Positions 1 through 6,918 are shown, numbered from the stretch's first letter. The stretch is DNA of 33,698 bases from Allokutzneria sp. NRRL B-24872 (GCF_002155965.1 NZ_MUMH01000073.1:60997-94694), one strand, 5' to 3'. Translations and numbers: made by a program. The notes: generated from the sequence alone by a model not told the origin.

Positions 1-27
1 CTCGTCAAACGCGATCATCTTGGCCAT
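1..27 (-). CDS. groEL: Chaperonin GroEL, 5' end only
   Basis: Reading leftward from the ATG at 27, the nine visible codons give MAKMIAFDE, the usual start of actinobacterial GroEL (60 kDa ATP-dependent protein-folding chaperonin, cytoplasmic). The rest lies outside the window. A purine-rich GGAGGA lies about 10 nt before the ATG. No groES is seen upstream, so this looks like a stand-alone groEL2-type copy. The CIRCE operator about 100 bp upstream independently supports the call, since CIRCE/HrcA control is typical of groE genes. The identification rests on nine residues plus the operator. Confidence 0.85.
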
Positions 28-126
28 TGCGGCGTAGTCCTCCGGTGCATGGATGACACGATGCGTGGCCAGGCTCGGTGCCCGCGACGGACGCCCGGTT
101 CTTCCCGGACTCACCGTCCCGACCTC

Positions 127-153
127 TTAGCACTCACCGGTAGCGAGTGCTAA
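127..153 (-). promoter_or_regulatory. CIRCE operator (HrcA site), perfect
   Basis: TTAGCACTC, a 9-nt spacer, then GAGTGCTAA matches the CIRCE consensus at all 18 arm positions. CIRCE is the binding site of the heat-shock repressor HrcA. It lies between the leftward groEL start (27) and the end of the cwsA-like gene (188), so it would control groEL. Confidence 0.95.
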
Positions 154-157
154 TGCA

Positions 158-186
158 GGTTTAGCACTCGGAGGGGGCGAGTGCAA
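158..186 (-). promoter_or_regulatory. Candidate groEL promoter
   Basis: On the minus strand TTGCAC (181-186) and TAAACC (158-163) are separated by exactly 17 nt, a sigma70-like spacing. The -35 is good and the -10 is weak. Transcription would begin inside the perfect CIRCE, the usual arrangement for HrcA repression. This is inferred from spacing only. Confidence 0.45.
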
Positions 187-187
187 G
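161..187 (-). promoter_or_regulatory. Second, imperfect CIRCE-like element
   Basis: A perfect left arm TTAGCACTC (161-169) is followed by a 9-nt spacer and a right arm GAGTGCAAG that matches the consensus GAGTGCTAA in its first six bases and its eighth. The deviating end contains, on the minus strand, the candidate -35 box TTGCAC. It abuts the stop codon of the cwsA-like gene. It may be a second, weaker HrcA site. Confidence 0.6.
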
Positions 188-994
188 CTAGCGCGTGACC
201 GTCGGCACCTTGGTCGGCAGGCCGCGCGAGACGCTCGGGGTCGGCGGGATCGGGTTCTCGGTGTTCTCCGCGCCGCCGTTGACGATCAGCACCACCACGA
301 GCACCAGCACGGCGACGGCCACGACGGCGAGCACCGGGATCACCCAGCGGGCCAGGCCGGAGCCGCTGCTCTTGCCGAAGGCGGTCGTCCCGGCGGGCAT
401 CGGCGGGCGCAGCCGCATCGGCTCCCCGTTGGCCGGGGGCAGCGGCTGCTGCTGGTAGCCCTGCTGCGGCAGCGGCCGGTGCTGCTGGGGCTGCTGCTGC
501 GGCGGCTGGGGCTGGTCCTCGACCTCCTCGTGCAGCGCGACCTGCTCAGGGCGCTTGGACAGCACCGTCGCCACGGCCGCACCGATGCCGCCGAGCAGCA
601 GCAGGACCACCGGCCACCTGCGCCGCTTCTTCGGCTGCTCCTTCGCGAACTTGGCCGCGAGGTCCTTGTAGGCCGCCGTGGTGGTCTTGTGCAGCTCCTT
701 GCGGGCCGCCTTGAACTCCTTGCGCGCGGCCTTGCTCCGCTTGCCGAGCTGCTTGCGGGCCTTGCGGCCGCGCTTTCCGAGGTCCTCGGCCGTGTCAGCG
801 ACGCTGGCCTGGATCTTCTCGGGGGTCAGTCCGCGCTTCGCCAACTTCTTCTCCGCCTTCGCCAACGCACGTTTCGACACCTTGATGCCCTGCTCAGCGG
901 CCTTCTCCGTGCGCACACGCGCCGCCTTCAGGCCGGTACCCATCGCCCTGCCGACCTTCTCGCCGGCCTGGGACATGGTCTTCACCTCGTCCAT
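188..994 (-). CDS. CwsA-like cell-wall/polarity membrane protein
   Basis: This 268-residue protein starts at ATG 994, six bases after a GGAGG. A charged Lys/Arg/Ala-rich helical N-terminal half (about residues 1-125) is followed by a membrane segment (127-145), a Gln/Pro-rich linker (160-200), a second membrane segment (217-239) and a short Pro/Thr-rich tail. Position, divergent from ppiA and upstream of the crgA-DUF881 block, matches M. tuberculosis cwsA (Rv0008c), whose product interacts with CrgA and the polar scaffold Wag31. CwsA itself is about 145 residues with one membrane segment, so this version is nearly twice as long. Homology is inferred mainly from position and the helical-plus-membrane layout. 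It reads toward groEL with no hairpin in between apart from CIRCE. Confidence 0.65.
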   Translation of the reverse strand: MDEVKTMSQAGEKVGRAMGTGLKAARVRTEKAAEQGIKVSKRALAKAEKKLAKRGLTPEKIQASVADTAEDLGKRGRKARKQLGKRSKAARKEFKAARKELHKTTTAAYKDLAAKFAKEQPKKRRRWPVVLLLLGGIGAAVATVLSKRPEQVALHEEVEDQPQPPQQQPQQHRPLPQQGYQQQPLPPANGEPMRLRPPMPAGTTAFGKSSGSGLARWVIPVLAVVAVAVLVLVVVLIVNGGAENTENPIPPTPSVSRGLPTKVPTVTR

Positions 995-1081
995 GGCACT
1001 CCTCCAAGACACGCCTGTGGACAGCCATACCCAATCCTGCCCCTTCCCACGCGAACTCGCCGTGGATGGCACGATGGCGTG

Positions 1082-1636
1082 GTGGCTGAGAGCAACGAAT
1101 CCCTCGTGGGCAAGACCGTGAAGGTCACCCTGAACACCTCGCACGGCGAGATCCGGCTGAACCTCTTCTCGAACCATGCGCCGAAGACGGTCAGCAACTT
1201 CGTCGGCCTGGCGCAGGGCACGAAGGAGTACAGGGAGAACAACGCCAAGGGCGAGACGACCGGACCGTTCTATGACGGCTCGATCTTCCACCGCATCATC
1301 GACGGCTTCATGCTGCAGGCGGGCGACCCGACTGGCACCGGCCGCGGCGGCCCCGGCTACCGCTTCGCCGACGAGTTCCACCCGGAGCTCTCCTTCAGCA
1401 AGCCCTACCTGCTGGCGATGGCGAACGCGGGGCCGAACACCAACGGCTCGCAGTTCTTCATCACCGTCGGGCCCACCACCTGGCTGAACTTCAAGCACAC
1501 CATCTTCGGCGAGGTGGCCGACGCCGACTCGCGCGCCGTCGTCGACGCGATCGCCAAGGTGCCGACCGACCAGGGCGACAAGCCGCTGACCGACGTGACG
1601 CTGGACAGCGTCACCGTCGAGATCACCGAGGACTGA
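1082..1636 (+). CDS. ppiA: Peptidyl-prolyl cis-trans isomerase, cyclophilin type
   Basis: This 184-residue cyclophilin catalyses cis-trans isomerisation of prolyl bonds during protein folding. Family blocks are clear: NHAPKTVSNFVGLA, FYDGSIFHRIIDGFMLQAGD (containing the catalytic FHR), the GTGRGGPGYRFADEF segment and MANAGPNTNGSQFFIT. The length equals that of mycobacterial PpiA. No signal peptide or membrane segment is seen, so it should be cytoplasmic. The GTG at 1082 is chosen because it gives the family-length N-terminus; no strong Shine-Dalgarno precedes it, so the start is somewhat uncertain. It is divergent from the cwsA-like gene and is followed after 10 bp by the rhomboid gene, probably co-transcribed. 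Confidence 0.95.
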   Translation: MAESNESLVGKTVKVTLNTSHGEIRLNLFSNHAPKTVSNFVGLAQGTKEYRENNAKGETTGPFYDGSIFHRIIDGFMLQAGDPTGTGRGGPGYRFADEFHPELSFSKPYLLAMANAGPNTNGSQFFITVGPTTWLNFKHTIFGEVADADSRAVVDAIAKVPTDQGDKPLTDVTLDSVTVEITED

Positions 1637-1646
1637 GCGGACCGGC

Positions 1647-2543
1647 ATGACGGTTCCACCGTCCCCACCGACGGGGCCGGACGGGGGCCAGCCCGCGTTG
1701 CCGGGCTGCGTGCGGCACCCCGACCGGCCCACCGGGCTGCGCTGCACGCGGTGCGAGCGGCCCGCCTGCCCGGAGTGCCTGCGCGAGGCCTCGGTCGGCT
1801 ACCAGTGCGTCGACTGCGTCCGGGAGGGCAACCGCGACGTGCGGCGCCCGGTCACGGTCGCGGGCGCCGAACTGGTCAGCAAGCCGATCGTGGCTCCGGT
1901 GCTGATCGCGCTGAACGTGGTGGTCTTCGTGATCACCGCGGTGCAGTCGGGCAGCATCATGACCAACTACGACGGCTCCGACCTGTTCCTCGACTGGTTC
2001 ATGCGACCCGTCCTGGTCGCCACCGACGAGTGGTGGCGGCTGGTCACCAACGGTTTCCTGCACGACGGCGTCGCCCACCTCGGCGTGAACATGCTCGCGC
2101 TGTGGTTCCTCGGCAGGGACCTGGAGCTGCTGCTCGGCCGGGGGCGCTTCATCGCCAGCTACGTGCTGTCGCTGCTCGGCGGCTCGGTCGCGATCATGCT
2201 CTTCGACTCGCCGATGACCGCGGCGGTCGGCGCTTCCGGCGCGATCTACGGCCTGCTCGGCGGGCTCCTGGTGGCCGTGCTCAAGCTGAAGCTCAACATC
2301 GGGCCGGTGCTCGGCGTGATCGCGCTGAACGTGGCGATCACCTTCAGCGTCCCGAACATCTCCTTCCTCGCCCACGCCGGTGGGTTCGTGGTCGGAGCCG
2401 CGCTGATGGCGGCGATGCTCTACGCGCCAGCCAAGCAGCGCCGCTTGTGGCAGCTCGGCGCGTTCGCGGCGACCACCGTCGTCCTGGCCGGGCTCACGCT
2501 CTACCGCTACAACGAGTTGCAGGCGCTGCTACTGGGCGGCTAG
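1647..2543 (+). CDS. Rhomboid intramembrane serine protease with N-terminal zinc-binding module
   Basis: The 298-residue protein would cleave membrane proteins within the bilayer. The N-terminus (residues 20-58) has a row of Cys/His pairs (C21/H24, C33/C36, C41/C44, C54/C57), resembling a B-box-type zinc module. A polytopic rhomboid domain follows (about 80-285). It shows H139, H144 and N148 in the family H-x4-H-x3-N arrangement, the catalytic GASG motif with Ser197, and His243 as the dyad partner. The start ATG at 1647 lies 10 bp after ppiA. The 3' end overlaps the convergent PH-domain gene by 15 bp. Substrates cannot be told from sequence. Confidence 0.93.
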   Translation: MTVPPSPPTGPDGGQPALPGCVRHPDRPTGLRCTRCERPACPECLREASVGYQCVDCVREGNRDVRRPVTVAGAELVSKPIVAPVLIALNVVVFVITAVQSGSIMTNYDGSDLFLDWFMRPVLVATDEWWRLVTNGFLHDGVAHLGVNMLALWFLGRDLELLLGRGRFIASYVLSLLGGSVAIMLFDSPMTAAVGASGAIYGLLGGLLVAVLKLKLNIGPVLGVIALNVAITFSVPNISFLAHAGGFVVGAALMAAMLYAPAKQRRLWQLGAFAATTVVLAGLTLYRYNELQALLLGG

Positions 2544-2963
2544 CCCGAGCAGTTCCTTCGTGACGTCGACCGGATCGGCGCCGAGGTCCAGCCTGGTGAA
2601 CACCAGCAGGGTCTCGGCGCCGTCCCGCGTCTGGACGTCGATCTCCAGGACCGTGCTGGTCCTGCCGAACCTGCGCGAGCTGTGCAGGCGCGGGGTCAGC
2701 TCGGCCCAGCTCCACGAGCGCGTCCCGGTCAGCCCGCGAACGGTGATGCCGTCGGCGTCGGCGGCGAGCCTCGGCCGGGCGACCGTTCCGAATAGCGCGG
2801 CGAAGCCGAACAGCACCGCGGCCACCGTCGCGAAGACCTGCGTCGGGGTGTCGCGAGCGAGGAAGATCCAGGTCAGAGCGCCTGCGGAGAGCACCCAGCC
2901 GGCACCGACCACCACGGCGGGAGCGGACCAGTTCCGGGGCCCGGTGGCGCCTGCGTCGTTCAT
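2529..2963 (-). CDS. PH-domain membrane protein (Rv0010c position)
   Basis: This 144-residue protein has two membrane segments (about residues 15-36 and 41-62) followed by a bacterial PH-like domain (about 68-140). That domain begins ADADGITVRG and contains the typical Trp-rich WSWAEL turn. The ATG at 2963 is preferred over the upstream GTG at 3005 because a GGGAGA lies seven bases before it. It corresponds in position to M. tuberculosis Rv0010c, between ppiA and crgA. The molecular role of this family is not established. A DnaA-box pair lies about 100 bp upstream of the start. Confidence 0.85.
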   Translation of the reverse strand: MNDAGATGPRNWSAPAVVVGAGWVLSAGALTWIFLARDTPTQVFATVAAVLFGFAALFGTVARPRLAADADGITVRGLTGTRSWSWAELTPRLHSSRRFGRTSTVLEIDVQTRDGAETLLVFTRLDLGADPVDVTKELLGLAAQ

Positions 2964-3062
2964 CCGACCGTCTCCCAGAGTTCGTGTTGCGGTCTCGGTA
3001 ACCACATCATCTAGTGCCTCGGGGCCGACCGAGACCGGCTATCCAGTGGACGCCCCGGCGAG

Positions 3063-3084
3063 TTATCCACAGCAGTTGTCCCCA
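3063..3084 (+). promoter_or_regulatory. Pair of DnaA-box-like sequences
   Basis: TTATCCACA at 3063-3071 is an exact DnaA-box consensus. TTGTCCCCA at 3076-3084 differs by one base from the actinobacterial form TTGTCCACA. Both face the same way, 13 bp apart, upstream of the leftward PH-domain gene. The second overlaps a small hairpin (TCCCC AGT GGGGA, 3079-3091). Binding by DnaA is inferred. Confidence 0.45.
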
Positions 3085-3137
3085 GTGGGGATGAACTTAC
3101 AGCCGTGTCCTTCCGGAGCCCGGACCCCGGGACGGCG

Positions 3138-3169
3138 AACGGCCCGGACACCGTGGTGTCCGGGCCGTT
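3138..3169 (-). terminator. Hairpin terminator after crgA
   Basis: A perfect 15-bp inverted repeat (arm 3138-3152, AACGGCCCGGACACC; arm 3155-3169) with a 2-nt centre starts 34 bp past the crgA stop. Its base gives a short U run when read leftward. It is symmetrical, so it could act in both directions. Confidence 0.8.
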
Positions 3170-3202
3170 TCGACAGCGCGATCGGCCTGCCGGCCGGGGT
3201 GG

Positions 3203-3469
3203 TCAGCGCCAGCGCATCGTCATGAGCAGGCCGGTGATCATCAGAGCGAACCCGACGGCGAAGTTCCACGAGCCGAGGTCCTGCATCACCGGGATCTGCT
3301 GACCAGCGAGGTAGTTCACCACCAGCCAGGCAAGACCGAGCAGCATCATGCCCAGCATCACCACGACGTACACGGGGTGTGACGGGCCGGCACCCCGCAC
3401 CTTCACCGGCGTGCGCCGGTCTGGCGGTGCGGTGTACACGTCCTTCTTGCGGACCTTGGACTTAGGCAT
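3203..3469 (-). CDS. crgA: Cell-division protein CrgA
   Basis: This 88-residue integral membrane protein begins [10 protein letters not shown], followed by two membrane segments (about residues 33-54 and 66-84) and a MRWR end, the standard CrgA layout. CrgA proteins act at the septum: they coordinate FtsZ ring behaviour in Streptomyces and recruit peptidoglycan enzymes in mycobacteria. ATG 3469 is chosen because it yields the family N-terminus and follows a GAGG with about 6-nt spacing. It is divergent from the DUF881 gene and closed by a strong hairpin. Interaction partners, including the CwsA-like protein, are inferred from mycobacterial work. Confidence 0.95.
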   Translation of the reverse strand: MPKSKVRKKDVYTAPPDRRTPVKVRGAGPSHPVYVVVMLGMMLLGLAWLVVNYLAGQQIPVMQDLGSWNFAVGFALMITGLLMTMRWR

Positions 3470-3549
3470 TCTCGTCCTCGCGTGCTCCTCGACCGGCCGG
3501 TTACCGGGCGTTTCCGGGGTCCGCACAATCCGGCCCCGGCCCTGTGAAC

Positions 3550-3559
3550 ACGTTAACGT
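3550..3559. promoter_or_regulatory. Palindrome in the crgA/DUF881 divergent region
   Basis: ACGTTAACGT is a perfect 10-bp palindrome in an otherwise GC-rich 151-bp divergent intergenic region. It is followed by AACC, so the tandem TAACGTAACC also appears. It is a candidate regulator site for two division-related genes, with no direct evidence. Confidence 0.25.
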
Positions 3560-3620
3560 AACCGCCTGGGTTAGCGAACTACCTCTGTGGTCACCGCAGC
3601 CGAAGGAACGGGAGGGCCGG

Positions 3621-4355
3621 GTGCGCAGGCTCGACGGCTGGCGGTTCGCCGTGCCAGCGGTGTGCCTGGTCACCGGCCTGTTGTTCGCGGTGAGCCGCAA
3701 CGCCTCGGACGGCTACGACCTCAGGGGCGGCAGGACGACGGAACTGTCCGGGGTGGTGCGCGAAGCGGAGTCCGACGTCAGCGGGGCGCAGCAGCGTCTC
3801 GCCGCGCTCCGTGCGGAACTCGACCGGCTCAGCCTCGCGCAGGAGGGCTCGGACCAGCGGGTCTCCGAGGCGCGCAGGCTCGCTGACCGGCTCGGCGCCC
3901 GCGTCGGGCTGAGCCCGCTGACCGGTCCCGGAGTCGCGGTGCGGCTGACCGACGCCCCGCGCGGGCCGGACGGCCGCTACCCCAAGGACGTGGACCCGGA
4001 CTCGCTCGTCGTGCACCAGGTCGACGTGCAGAGCGTGCTCAACGCGCTGTGGGCGGGGGGAGCGGAAGCGGTCTCGGTCGCTGACCAGCGGTTGGTGAGC
4101 ACCTCGGCTGTGAGGTGCATCGGGAACACACTGCTCTTGCACGGACGCACGTACTCTCCGCCTTACGTTGTACGAGCGATCGGGGACACGGAACGCATGA
4201 GCGCGGCACTGGACGCGGAACCGGGGGTGCGCCTGTTCCGTCAGTACGCCCAGGTCTACGGCCTCGGCTACCGCGTCTCGGCGAGCGAGGCGATCGGCGT
4301 GCCCGGCTACACCGGGCCGTTGCGGCTGGACAAGGCGCAGGAGGTGCCGCGGTGA
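3621..4355 (+). CDS. DUF881 family protein (Rv0012 position)
   Basis: The 244-residue protein starts at GTG 3621, preceded by GGAGG five bases upstream. A single N-terminal membrane anchor (about residues 7-24) is followed by a predicted coiled coil (about 37-85: repeated Leu/Ala heptads with [10 protein letters not shown]). Then comes the conserved DUF881 domain with [18 protein letters not shown] and the motif [13 protein letters not shown]-like, here [20 protein letters not shown]. The domain should face the outside of the membrane. The family is persistently linked to division genes in Actinobacteria but its biochemical role is unknown. The stop overlaps the sortase start (GTGA), indicating translational coupling. 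Confidence 0.92.
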   Translation: MRRLDGWRFAVPAVCLVTGLLFAVSRNASDGYDLRGGRTTELSGVVREAESDVSGAQQRLAALRAELDRLSLAQEGSDQRVSEARRLADRLGARVGLSPLTGPGVAVRLTDAPRGPDGRYPKDVDPDSLVVHQVDVQSVLNALWAGGAEAVSVADQRLVSTSAVRCIGNTLLLHGRTYSPPYVVRAIGDTERMSAALDAEPGVRLFRQYAQVYGLGYRVSASEAIGVPGYTGPLRLDKAQEVPR

Positions 4356-5635
4356 GTACGAACCCGCCCCCGTCCCCGGGGCAGCGGCCGGTTCCGCGCT
4401 ACCAGCGCGACCAGGCCCATCCCCAGACCCCGCCTTCCGGCGCGCCCGTTCCGCAAAGCCCGCCGCCGCCCGCCCGACCGCAGGGCCCGCCTCCCGGCGC
4501 TCGGCCCCAGGGACCGCCGCCGAGGCAGAACCCGCAGCCGACCCCGCGCCCGGCTCAGCCAGTGCGCGCGCCGCAGCCGGATGAGCCGCCGACGCAGCCG
4601 ATCCCGCGCGTGCGGGCCACACTGCCGCCGCCTCCTCCGCAACCGCCGAGGCGGCCCGCCCGGCTGATCGAGGACGACCAGCCGACGCGGCACATCCCGC
4701 GCGTGGTGGACGAGGAGACCACGGAGGTCGAACAGCCTCCTGAGGACGTCATCGCCGCCGCGGCCGTGGTCGCCGCAGCCGAGGAACCCGACGAACCCCC
4801 GGCCAAGCCGCCGGAGGAGCAGCCGAAGGAGACCGGGCGCGTCGTCGTGCGCTCCATCGGAGAGCTGTTGATCACCGCGGGCCTCGTGGTGCTGCTGTTC
4901 GTCTTCTACGAGGTCTACGTGACCGACTGGCTCTCCGCTGGCAAGCAGTCCGACGCCACGGTCGCGCTGGACGACCGGTGGAAGGGCCAGGAGGACCCGC
5001 AGCGCAAGACGCAGTTCCAGGTCGGCGACGGCGAGGGCTTCGCCAAGATCCGGATTCCGAAGTTCGGCGCCGACTACGTCTACACCGTGCTCGAGGGCAC
5101 CACCGACAAGATCCTCGAGGTGGGTCCCGGCCACTACAAGGGCACGGCCTTCCCCGGGCAGCCTGGCAACTTCGCGGTCGCGGGGCACCGCGTCGGCAAG
5201 GGCGCGCCGTTCAACGACATCGACCTGCTCGACCCGTGCGACGCCATCGTGGTGGAGACCTCCGACAGCTGGTTCGTCTACCGGATGATGCCGAAGTCCA
5301 ACCAGGTCAAGGACTGGGACAAGAGCAAGGCCGCCGACCAGAAGTGCCAGCGGGTCGGGACCCTGCGCACCACCGCGGCCGACGGCGGCGCCTACGGCAA
5401 GACCGTCGGCCAGGAGATCGTGCTGCCCAGCCAGAGCGGTGTCATCGCGCCCGTGCCGAACCGACCGGACGCGCAGCTGCCCTCGGGCCAGCAGGCCTCG
5501 CTGATCACGCTCACCACCTGCCACCCCCGGTTCTCCGCGCGGCAGCGGCTGATCGTGCACGGCGTGCTCACCCACCAGTACAAGAAGGACCCCGCCAAGC
5601 CCGGCGAACTGCCGCCCGAGATGCAGGAGAGCTAG
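4352..5635 (+). CDS. srtE: Class E sortase with long Pro-rich cytoplasmic tail
   Basis: This 427-residue membrane transpeptidase would attach LAxTG-type secreted proteins to peptidoglycan. Residues 1-160 are disordered, Pro/Gln-rich then acidic. One membrane segment (about 168-190) precedes the external sortase domain (about 225-410). Catalytic residues are visible: His279 in AVAGHR, Cys390 in TLTTCHP, and Arg399 in RQRLIVHG. The TLTTC box is typical of class E. The GTG start at 4352 overlaps the DUF881 stop and has GGAGG seven bases upstream. The sortase domain contains a Pro-rich insertion (361-380) before the Cys strand. No LAxTG substrate gene is visible in this window. Confidence 0.93.
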   Translation: MSTNPPPSPGQRPVPRYQRDQAHPQTPPSGAPVPQSPPPPARPQGPPPGARPQGPPPRQNPQPTPRPAQPVRAPQPDEPPTQPIPRVRATLPPPPPQPPRRPARLIEDDQPTRHIPRVVDEETTEVEQPPEDVIAAAAVVAAAEEPDEPPAKPPEEQPKETGRVVVRSIGELLITAGLVVLLFVFYEVYVTDWLSAGKQSDATVALDDRWKGQEDPQRKTQFQVGDGEGFAKIRIPKFGADYVYTVLEGTTDKILEVGPGHYKGTAFPGQPGNFAVAGHRVGKGAPFNDIDLLDPCDAIVVETSDSWFVYRMMPKSNQVKDWDKSKAADQKCQRVGTLRTTAADGGAYGKTVGQEIVLPSQSGVIAPVPNRPDAQLPSGQQASLITLTTCHPRFSARQRLIVHGVLTHQYKKDPAKPGELPPEMQES

Positions 5636-5637
5636 CG

Positions 5638-5793
5638 ATGTACGGCTGGATCTGGCGCCACCTGCCCGGACCGCTCCCGGTGCGGATCTTCGAGGCGCTG
5701 CTGCTGGTCTCCGCGGTGGTCGCGCTGCTGCTGTTCGTGGTGTTCCCGTGGATCGAACCGCGGCTCCCGTTCAACCAAGTCACCACTGGATGA
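5638..5793 (+). CDS. Small membrane protein, 51 residues
   Basis: The ORF begins MYGWIWRHLPGPLPVRIFEA, then has a single hydrophobic segment (about residues 19-36) and a short end with FPWIEPRLPF. The ATG at 5638 lies two bases after the sortase stop, and its TGA overlaps an in-frame ATG (5790) that opens the trpG reading frame, so it is clearly part of the operon. Similar tiny proteins occur between the sortase and trpG in other Actinobacteria by recollection. Function is unknown; a sortase or division accessory role is inference from position. Confidence 0.85.
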   Translation: MYGWIWRHLPGPLPVRIFEALLLVSAVVALLLFVVFPWIEPRLPFNQVTTG

Positions 5794-5807
5794 GGGTGGG
5801 TTTCCCC

Positions 5808-6452
5808 GTGCGCGTTCTCGTCGTCGACAACTACGACAGCTTCGTCTACAACCTGGTGCAGTACCTCGCCCAGCTCGGCGCCGAGTGCGTCGTCCAGCGC
5901 AACGACGCGGTCGAGGTGGAGCGGATCACCGACTTCGACGGCGTCCTGGTCAGCCCCGGTCCCGGCACCCCGGAGCGCGCCGGGTCGAGCATGGACGTGA
6001 TCCGGCGCTGCGCCGACGCGCGACTGCCGATGCTCGGCGTCTGCCTCGGCCACCAGGCGCTCGGCGCGGCGTGGGGCGCGACGGTGGAGCGCGCGCCGGA
6101 GCTGCTGCACGGCAAGACCAGCCGGGTGCTGCACGACGGCGTCGGCGTCCTCGAAGGGCTGCCGAATCCGTTCACCGCGACCCGGTACCACTCGCTGACC
6201 GTCCGCGAGGACACCATCCCCGACGAGTTCGAGGTCACCGGTCGCACCGAGACCGGCATCGTGATGTCCATGCGCCACCGCGAACTCCCGCTGCACGGCG
6301 TGCAGTTCCACCCGGAGTCGGTGCTCACCGAGGGCGGTCACCGCATGCTGGCGAACTGGATGGCCGGTGCCGGTCACCCCGTCGAGGAGGCCAGGGTCCG
6401 CGAGCTGGAGTCGGGCATGCGCGCGCTCGCCGCCTCGGCCGCTCCCGCCTGA
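5808..6452 (+). CDS. trpG/pabA: Glutamine amidotransferase, anthranilate/aminodeoxychorismate synthase component II
   Basis: The 214-residue class I amidotransferase releases ammonia from glutamine for chorismate amination, in tryptophan or p-aminobenzoate/folate synthesis. It begins MRVLVVDNYDSFVYNLVQYL. The nucleophile is Cys79 in GVCLGHQ, and the dyad is His168/Glu170 in FHPES. The GTG at 5808 matches the family start. An in-frame ATG at 5790, overlapping the preceding stop as ATGA, would add six residues and is the alternative. Its position between envelope genes and the kinase block matches M. tuberculosis trpG (Rv0013). The partner synthase is not nearby, so trpG and pabA cannot be told apart. 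Confidence 0.93.
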   Translation: MRVLVVDNYDSFVYNLVQYLAQLGAECVVQRNDAVEVERITDFDGVLVSPGPGTPERAGSSMDVIRRCADARLPMLGVCLGHQALGAAWGATVERAPELLHGKTSRVLHDGVGVLEGLPNPFTATRYHSLTVREDTIPDEFEVTGRTETGIVMSMRHRELPLHGVQFHPESVLTEGGHRMLANWMAGAGHPVEEARVRELESGMRALAASAAPA

Positions 6453-6458
6453 AGCTGA

Positions 6459-6487
6459 TGTTTCACGTGAACCCAGTGGTTCACGTG
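6459..6487. repeat. parS-like sequence inside a perfect 10-bp hairpin
   Basis: TGTTTCACGTGAACCC (6459-6474) matches the parS consensus TGTTTCACGTGAAACA at 14 of 16 positions. The arm CACGTGAACC (6464-6473) is exactly inverted at 6478-6487 with a CAGT loop, giving a hairpin between two convergent genes. No U tract follows on either strand. The right arm carries a second, weaker copy (TTCACGTG core). It may be a ParB site, a convergent-gene hairpin, or both. Confidence 0.4.
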
Positions 6488-6882
6488 CCCCGGATCGCCG
6501 CCCACGCCGCCCGCAGCGGATGCGTGTCGTAGATGATCCGCAGCTGCACGATCCGGCCGACGTCGTCGAGTTCGATCGTGTCCACGCAGTCGAAGCTCGT
6601 CCTGGTGCCGTCGCTCATCGTCCAGCCGTAGCGGAACTCCACGGCGACCCGGCGCGGGTCCCGCACGGAGACGTACAGGTCCTGTTGCTCGATCTCCGAG
6701 CGCTGCGTGTCGGCGACCAGCTTCGGGTAGAACCGCGACGCGGGCAGCGTGCCGTACAGCGGGGAGACCACGGTGCCGTCCGAGGTGAACAGGGCGATCA
6801 CCCCGTCGACGTCCGCGGCGGCGAGCAGTTCCAGGTAGCGCTCCACGGTCGCCCTGGCACGCAGCACGGCATGGTCGTCCAT
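6481..6882 (-). CDS. NTF2-like / SnoaL-fold protein
   Basis: This 133-residue protein fits the small cone-shaped NTF2-like fold. It has an N-terminal helix pair (ATVERYLELLAAADVDGVIALF), the family signature around ALFTSDGTVVSPLYG, and a C-terminal sheet ending RIVQLRIIYDTHPLR. Relatives include ketosteroid isomerases, SnoaL cyclases and many uncharacterised binding domains, so reaction and ligand cannot be assigned. There is no signal peptide. The ATG at 6882 lacks a clear Shine-Dalgarno. It is convergent with trpG (the stop lies in the hairpin arm) and lies downstream of the pknB terminator, so it is probably transcribed on its own. Confidence 0.85.
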   Translation of the reverse strand: MDDHAVLRARATVERYLELLAAADVDGVIALFTSDGTVVSPLYGTLPASRFYPKLVADTQRSEIEQQDLYVSVRDPRRVAVEFRYGWTMSDGTRTSFDCVDTIELDDVGRIVQLRIIYDTHPLRAAWAAIRGT

Positions 6883-6918
6883 GGTCTGCAGAGACTACGA
6901 GCAACCCGGCGAAAGAAG

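Noticed and set aside
1016-1024. TGTGGACAG as a DnaA box on the minus strand
   Set aside because: A single one-mismatch box; similar isolated matches also occur at 24367-24375 and 27252-27260, so it is not distinctive.
479-1081. Long upstream extension of the ppiA frame
   Set aside because: The extension lies antisense to the cwsA-like gene and would add about 200 residues foreign to cyclophilins.
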